From the NCBI RefSeq assembly GCF_014648895.1, contig NZ_BMRZ01000016.1, positions 1 through 64,000 on the forward strand: 64,000 nucleotides of DNA, in the 5' to 3' direction. The position numbers and the translations under genes were made by a program. A model generated the notes under the pieces. It did no database searches, had not been told where the DNA came from, and saw only the letters and a list, made by a program, of their open reading frames with translations. Of the stretch, positions 60,224 to 64,000 are shown in pieces (the stretch's first letter is position 1; each line of letters begins with the position of its first letter). Source of the DNA: Streptomyces tanashiensis. GTDB taxonomy: Bacteria; Actinomycetota; Actinomycetes; Streptomycetales; Streptomycetaceae.

Positions 60224-61587
60224 TGAGTGTCGTGGTCCTCGACGTCGTCGGGCTCACCCCGCGCGCACTGGCCGACATGCCCCGCCTGCGGGCGGTCGCC
60301 GACACCGGCTTCAGCGCCGAGCTGGAGACGGTCCTCCCCGCGGTCACCTGCTCGGTGCAGTCCACCTTCCTGACCGGCGAACTGCCGTCCGGGCACGGGA
60401 TCGTCGGAAACGGCTGGTACGACCGGGAGATGGGCGAGGTGGCGTTCTGGCGCCAGCACAACCGGCTCGTCGGCGGCGAGAAGGTCTGGCAGACCGCACG
60501 GCGGACCCGGCCCGACCTGACGGTGGCCAACATCTGCTGGTGGTACGCGATGGGCGCCGACGTGGACATCACCGTCACCCCGCGGCCGGTGTACCACTAC
60601 GACGGGCGCAAGTCCCCGGACTGCTACACCAACCCGCCGGAACTCCGGGACGCCCTGACGGCCGACCTGGGCGTCTTCCCGCTGTTCGACTACTGGGGGC
60701 CCAGGGCCGGCCTCGCGTCCACGCGGTGGATCGTCGACGCCGCCCGGCGGGTCGTCGACCGGTACGACCCGGACCTGACGCTCGCCTACGTACCGCATCT
60801 CGACTACGACCTGCAACGCCACGGCCCGGACTCGGCGCAGGCACGGAAGGCCGCCCGCGACCTGGACGAGGTCCTGGGACCCTTCCTCGACGAGACCCTC
60901 GCCCGGGGCGCGACGGTCGTGGCCCTGAGCGAGTACGGCATCACCGAAGTGCGCCGCCCCGTCGACATCAACCGGGCCCTGCGCCGCGCGGGGCTGCTCA
61001 AGGTGTTCCGGCAGCAGGGCATGGAATACCTCGACCCGTGGACCTCTTCCGCGTTCGCCACCGCCGACCACCAGATCGCCCACGTCTACGTGGCCGACCC
61101 GGCGGACGTGCCGCGCGTGCGCGAGGTGCTCCGCGAGCTCGACGGCGTCGACGAGGTCCTGGACCGCTCGGGGCAGGCGGACCACGGCCTCGACCACGCC
61201 CGGTCGGGTGAGCTTGTCGCCGTGGCCGCTCCCGACAGCTGGTTCACGTACTACTACTGGCTGGAGGACCAGGCCGCACCGGACTTCGCCCGCGGCGTGG
61301 AGATCCACCGCAAACCGGGGTACGACCCGGCTGAGCTGTTCTTCGACCCGGGTGACCCGCTGGTGATGGCACGGGCCGCCGTTGCCCTGGCCAAGCTCAA
61401 ACTCGGCATCCGCGGCACGATGGCCGTCGTACCGACCGACCCCGGATGCGTTCGCGGCAGCCACGGACGCATCCCCGCCAAGGCCGAGGACGCTCCCGTC
61501 CTGCTGTGTTCCGCTCCCGACCGGGCCCGGGCGCGCTTCCACGCCACCGAGGTCAAACAGTTCCTGCTGTCCTGCCTTTCCCGCTGA
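60223..61587 (+). CDS. eboF: Alkaline phosphatase/nucleotide pyrophosphatase-like protein (EboF)
   Basis: This is a 454-residue alkaline-phosphatase-superfamily protein. VVVLDVVGLTPRAL carries the first metal Asp, and Thr42 in LPAVTCSVQSTFLTG is the likely nucleophile. AYVPHLDYDLQRHGPDS, VVALSEYGITEV and RGSHGRIP supply the remaining metal ligands. No signal peptide is visible, so it acts in the cytoplasm. CAGGAG precedes the ATG, which overlaps the eboE stop. It is the last gene of the cluster and is followed by a strong terminator. Expected to hydrolyse or transfer a phosphodiester on the cluster metabolite. Confidence 0.88.
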   Translation: MSVVVLDVVGLTPRALADMPRLRAVADTGFSAELETVLPAVTCSVQSTFLTGELPSGHGIVGNGWYDREMGEVAFWRQHNRLVGGEKVWQTARRTRPDLTVANICWWYAMGADVDITVTPRPVYHYDGRKSPDCYTNPPELRDALTADLGVFPLFDYWGPRAGLASTRWIVDAARRVVDRYDPDLTLAYVPHLDYDLQRHGPDSAQARKAARDLDEVLGPFLDETLARGATVVALSEYGITEVRRPVDINRALRRAGLLKVFRQQGMEYLDPWTSSAFATADHQIAHVYVADPADVPRVREVLRELDGVDEVLDRSGQADHGLDHARSGELVAVAAPDSWFTYYYWLEDQAAPDFARGVEIHRKPGYDPAELFFDPGDPLVMARAAVALAKLKLGIRGTMAVVPTDPGCVRGSHGRIPAKAEDAPVLLCSAPDRARARFHATEVKQFLLSCLSR

Positions 61588-61614
61588 GGAGACCGGTGGG
61601 CCGGCGGCCGTAGC

Positions 61615-61650
61615 TCTGAGGGGCGGTCTCGACGAAGACCGCCCCTCAGA
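61615..61650 (+). terminator. Terminator of the ebo operon
   Basis: A perfect 15-bp stem TCTGAGGGGCGGTCT/AGACCGCCCCTCAGA with the 6-base loop CGACGA, 28 bases past the eboF stop. It also serves the convergent small LuxR gene. Confidence 0.88.
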
Positions 61651-61699
61651 CGTACAGCAAGCTCTGCGGGTGCCGAACACCCCTGCCCACAGGAGGAGT

Positions 61700-62032
61700 T
61701 CAGGAGTCGGACGGACCGGTCACGCGCTCCACCGCAGGCCGGGCCGGAGGGACGGATAAGGGAAGCCATTGCAGCCCATGGACGAGAAGCCCCAGCTGGA
61801 AGCGGGATTGAGCGCCCAGCTGCTGCTGGACGCGGGTGATCCTCCTGAGGACGGTCCGTTCGCTGACGCCCAGCATCCGGGCGATGGCCCGGTCCGTGGC
61901 GCCCGTCGCCATCAGCGCCAGCAGATGACCTGTCTCCTCGGTCAGCCAGTCGGCGGACGCGGACACGGCGTCACCCGGTTGCGGAAGCGGCGGGTGGCTC
62001 GGAACCTGGCTGTCCGCCGTGACTCTCGCCAT
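61700..62032 (-). CDS. Stand-alone LuxR-type HTH protein
   Basis: This is a 110-residue protein with only a LuxR DNA-binding domain at about residues 28-90 (LLALMATGATDRAIARMLGV, SERTVLRRITRVQQQLGAQS) and short polar ends. The ATG at 62032 has GAGGACA before it; a TTG 12 bases upstream is in frame but less likely. It has no sensor or receiver part, so it may be controlled by expression level or by a partner. It is divergent from the third GH27 gene. Confidence 0.8.
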   Translation of the reverse strand: MARVTADSQVPSHPPLPQPGDAVSASADWLTEETGHLLALMATGATDRAIARMLGVSERTVLRRITRVQQQLGAQSRFQLGLLVHGLQWLPLSVPPARPAVERVTGPSDS

Positions 62033-62564
62033 GGGTGTCCTCAAGGGTGTGAGACGGTCCGAAAGGACCGGTGTGACGGATGGCTTGGTTGCTCCGCAGG
62101 GCGCTCTGGACTGTTACGCGCCCCGGGAAGTCGCGTCCCTCTGAGTGGACCAGGAGTGGTCCCGAGGCTGACGGAAAGCTCTTTCCCTTGTCGGTAGCAA
62201 GGCTAGAGAGGGGTGCGATCCGCAGTCAACGTGTCCCCGCGGTCGATTCGACGACATCCTCCTGACACGGCGCCGCCGCGTTCGGGATCGCTCCCGAGCT
62301 GTGCCGCCGCCGCGCCGTCGTTCACGCCCGCGTCCGGCAACCACCGTTGCAGAGGCCTCGGGTGCACGTAAGAGCAAGTCAAGTGACTGAAGCTGCTCAA
62401 CTCTCTGCCGTATGAAGCAACTATTGACACCAGGAAGGGTGTCGCGGTCCACTCAGCCACTCACGCGAGGGGCCGTCCGGAACCACATGGTCGGAGTAAT
62501 CCCCGCTCCGGCTCGGGCGTGCGTTCCCAGCCGCCTCCACGACCAAGGCAAGGACACATTCCCC
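62033..62564. other. Divergent intergenic region of the small LuxR gene and the third GH27 gene
   Basis: No gene was seen. TTGACA at 62425-62430, in the context CAACTATTGACACC, is the likely -35 box for the GH27 gene, but no good -10 follows at the right distance. TGCTCAACT at about 62386 also occurs in the AT-rich stretch before the first GH27 gene (about 17097). Confidence 0.4.
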
Positions 62565-64000
62565 ATGCGAAGTCCATCTCCCCACACCATCGCGCGTACC
62601 GCCGTCGCCCTGGCCACGTCAGCCGCCGCCCTGTCGGCATTCGTGTTCGTGCCCAGCGCCGAGGCCTCGCCCACGGCCACCAGCCCCTCCGGCCACTCGC
62701 TGGCCGTCACTCCGCCCATGGGGTTCAACAACTGGGCCCGGTTCGGCTGCCGGCCCAACAACCCCAACACCGGCGACGAGGGAGTCAGCGAGAGTCTGTT
62801 CCTCGAGCAGGCTGACGCCCTCGTGAGCAAGGGGCTGGCGAGCAAGGGCTACGACACCGTCACCGTGGACGACTGCTGGATGACGAAGTCGCGTGACACC
62901 TCCGGGAACCTCGTCGCCGACCCCACTCTCTTCCCGCACGGGATGAAGTGGCTCGGGGACCAACTGCACGCCAAGGGCCTGAAGTACGGGGTCTACCTGG
63001 ACAGCGGTACCTACACCTGCGGCGGCTACCCGGGCAGCTGGGGCCACTATCAGGCCGACGTGGACCTGCTCGCCTCCTGGGGCGTCGACTACATCAAGCT
63101 CGACGGCTGCAACATGCCTGCCGCGGCGAGTGACGCGGCCGGGTACATCAAGGCGTACAAGGAATTCGGCGCCGCGATGAAGGCCAACGCGAGCAAGCGC
63201 GACATGGTCTTCTCGGAGTCCTCCCCCGCGTACTTCTACATCGGCAAGTCCGACCTCGCCGACTGGTACACGGTCATCGACGAGGCCAGCAAGAGCGGCC
63301 AGCTCTGGCGCGAGGGCTATGACGTCAAGATGTACCGCTCCACCCACAACGCCTGGAGCACCAACATCAACCAGGCCGGGGTCATGGCCCAGTACGCCTA
63401 CAACTCCCAGCTCGCCCGCTACGCGGCACCCGGCAGCTGGAACGACCCCGACTTCCTCATCACCGGTGACGCCCTCACCAAGGACGAGTCGCGCAGCCAG
63501 TTCGCCCTGTGGGCGATGATGGCCTCGCCGCTGATCCTCAGCGTCGACGTGGCGAACCTCTCCGCGGACTCCCTGTCCACACTGTCCAACACCGACATCA
63601 TCGCCATCGACCAGGACGCGCTCGGCGAGCAGGCGGGCATCGTCTCCCAGAACGGTTCGGCCGACATCCTCGCCCGCCCGCTGGCGAACGGCGACCGGGC
63701 CGTCGCGCTGCTCAACCGCGGGAGCAGCACCGCGACCCTGAGCACGACCCTCACGGGCGTGGGATTCCAGGGCGGCGCGGCCTGCACCGCATCGGTCAAG
63801 GACCTCTGGACGGGAACCACGTCCAGCAGCAGTGGAACGATCAGCGCATCGGTGCCCGCACACGGTACGGCGATCTTCCGCATCAAGCCCGGCTCGGGCT
63901 GCACCGGCCAGAAGCCCACCGGGCAGATCTCCGGTATCGGCGGCAAGTGCCTGGACGACGCCAACAGCGGTTCCGGACCCAACAACCCGGTGACCCTCTA
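62565..64000 (+). CDS. Secreted GH27 alpha-galactosidase with ricin domain (3' end cut by window edge)
   Basis: Translated by hand from the ATG at 62565; the frame is open to the window end (478 residues). A signal peptide to about residue 35 (FVFVPSAEAS) is followed by the GH27 barrel: TPPMGFNNWARFGC, TVDDCWMTK, GVYLDSGTYTCGGYPGSWGH, nucleophile Asp180 in YIKLDGCN and acid/base Asp296 in WNDPDFLITG, then FALWAMMASPLILSVD. After a C-terminal beta domain the sequence GQISGIGGKCLDD begins a ricin (CBM13) module that runs out of the window. Activity on terminal alpha-galactose is well supported by the family. Confidence 0.88.
   Translation, partial: MRSPSPHTIARTAVALATSAAALSAFVFVPSAEASPTATSPSGHSLAVTPPMGFNNWARFGCRPNNPNTGDEGVSESLFLEQADALVSKGLASKGYDTVTVDDCWMTKSRDTSGNLVADPTLFPHGMKWLGDQLHAKGLKYGVYLDSGTYTCGGYPGSWGHYQADVDLLASWGVDYIKLDGCNMPAAASDAAGYIKAYKEFGAAMKANASKRDMVFSESSPAYFYIGKSDLADWYTVIDEASKSGQLWREGYDVKMYRSTHNAWSTNINQAGVMAQYAYNSQLARYAAPGSWNDPDFLITGDALTKDESRSQFALWAMMASPLILSVDVANLSADSLSTLSNTDIIAIDQDALGEQAGIVSQNGSADILARPLANGDRAVALLNRGSSTATLSTTLTGVGFQGGAACTASVKDLWTGTTSSSSGTISASVPAHGTAIFRIKPGSGCTGQKPTGQISGIGGKCLDDANSGSGPNNPVTL

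Noticed and set aside
1..64000. CRISPR array, tRNA or rRNA genes, insertion sequences
   Set aside because: No regularly spaced direct repeats, tRNA cloverleaf with a CCA-adjacent acceptor, rRNA stretch or transposase-like frame was found on reading both strands.

Overview
The window is high-GC actinobacterial DNA, most likely a Streptomyces chromosome. The evidence is the strong third-position GC bias, several large ATPase-LuxR (LAL-type) regulators, sugar ABC importers without their own ATPase, a cell-wall LAxTG sorting signal, and one lone TTA leucine codon. No tRNA, rRNA, CRISPR array, insertion sequence or phage gene was seen. It reads as an accessory carbohydrate-use region with one complete ebo metabolite-trafficking cluster near the right end.

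Layout. At 1-7.2 kb there is the 5' part of manA, a ChvE/Mms-type monosaccharide importer (binding protein, permease, double ATPase) on the minus strand, and a divergent ROK repressor plus ROK sugar kinase. At 7.7-16.7 kb two paralogous ATPase-LuxR regulators bracket an orphan sugar-binding lipoprotein and a secreted protein of unknown family. The promoter of that secreted protein is almost identical to the importer promoter. At 17-20 kb there is a secreted GH27 enzyme and a small HATPase protein. At 20.3-29 kb a DeoR/LacI hybrid regulator, a TIM-barrel isomerase and a DUF2264 protein face a CUT1 importer (binding protein, two permeases) and a hydroxyacid dehydrogenase; both sides carry the same GATC-rich operator. 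A LAL regulator follows at 29.3 kb.

At 32-42 kb four secreted proteins lie in a row: GH31 with discoidin and ricin domains, GH27 with a lectin propeller, a sortase-anchored metalloprotease, and a ThuA-CBM6-ricin protein. At 42.7-49 kb there is a cupin protein, a NitT/TauT-type ABC importer and another LAL regulator. At 49-51.5 kb there is a GH109-type oxidoreductase and a small HTH regulator. At 51.8-61.6 kb a ROK repressor faces, across a dyad operator, a decayed Gfo/Idh gene and the ebo cluster: a TIM-barrel isomerase, an inositol-phosphate-synthase-like enzyme, a UbiA prenyltransferase, a TIM-barrel/EboA fusion, a TatD hydrolase (EboB), EboE and EboF. A small LuxR protein and a third GH27 enzyme, cut by the window end, close the region.

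How it works together (inference). Secreted GH27, GH31, GH109 and ricin-domain proteins point to breakdown of alpha-galactosyl or alpha-GalNAc-type glycans outside the cell. The importers, ROK kinase and isomerases would handle the products. Local ROK and DeoR/LacI repressors appear to tie enzymes and importers together through shared operators that can be read directly from the sequence.
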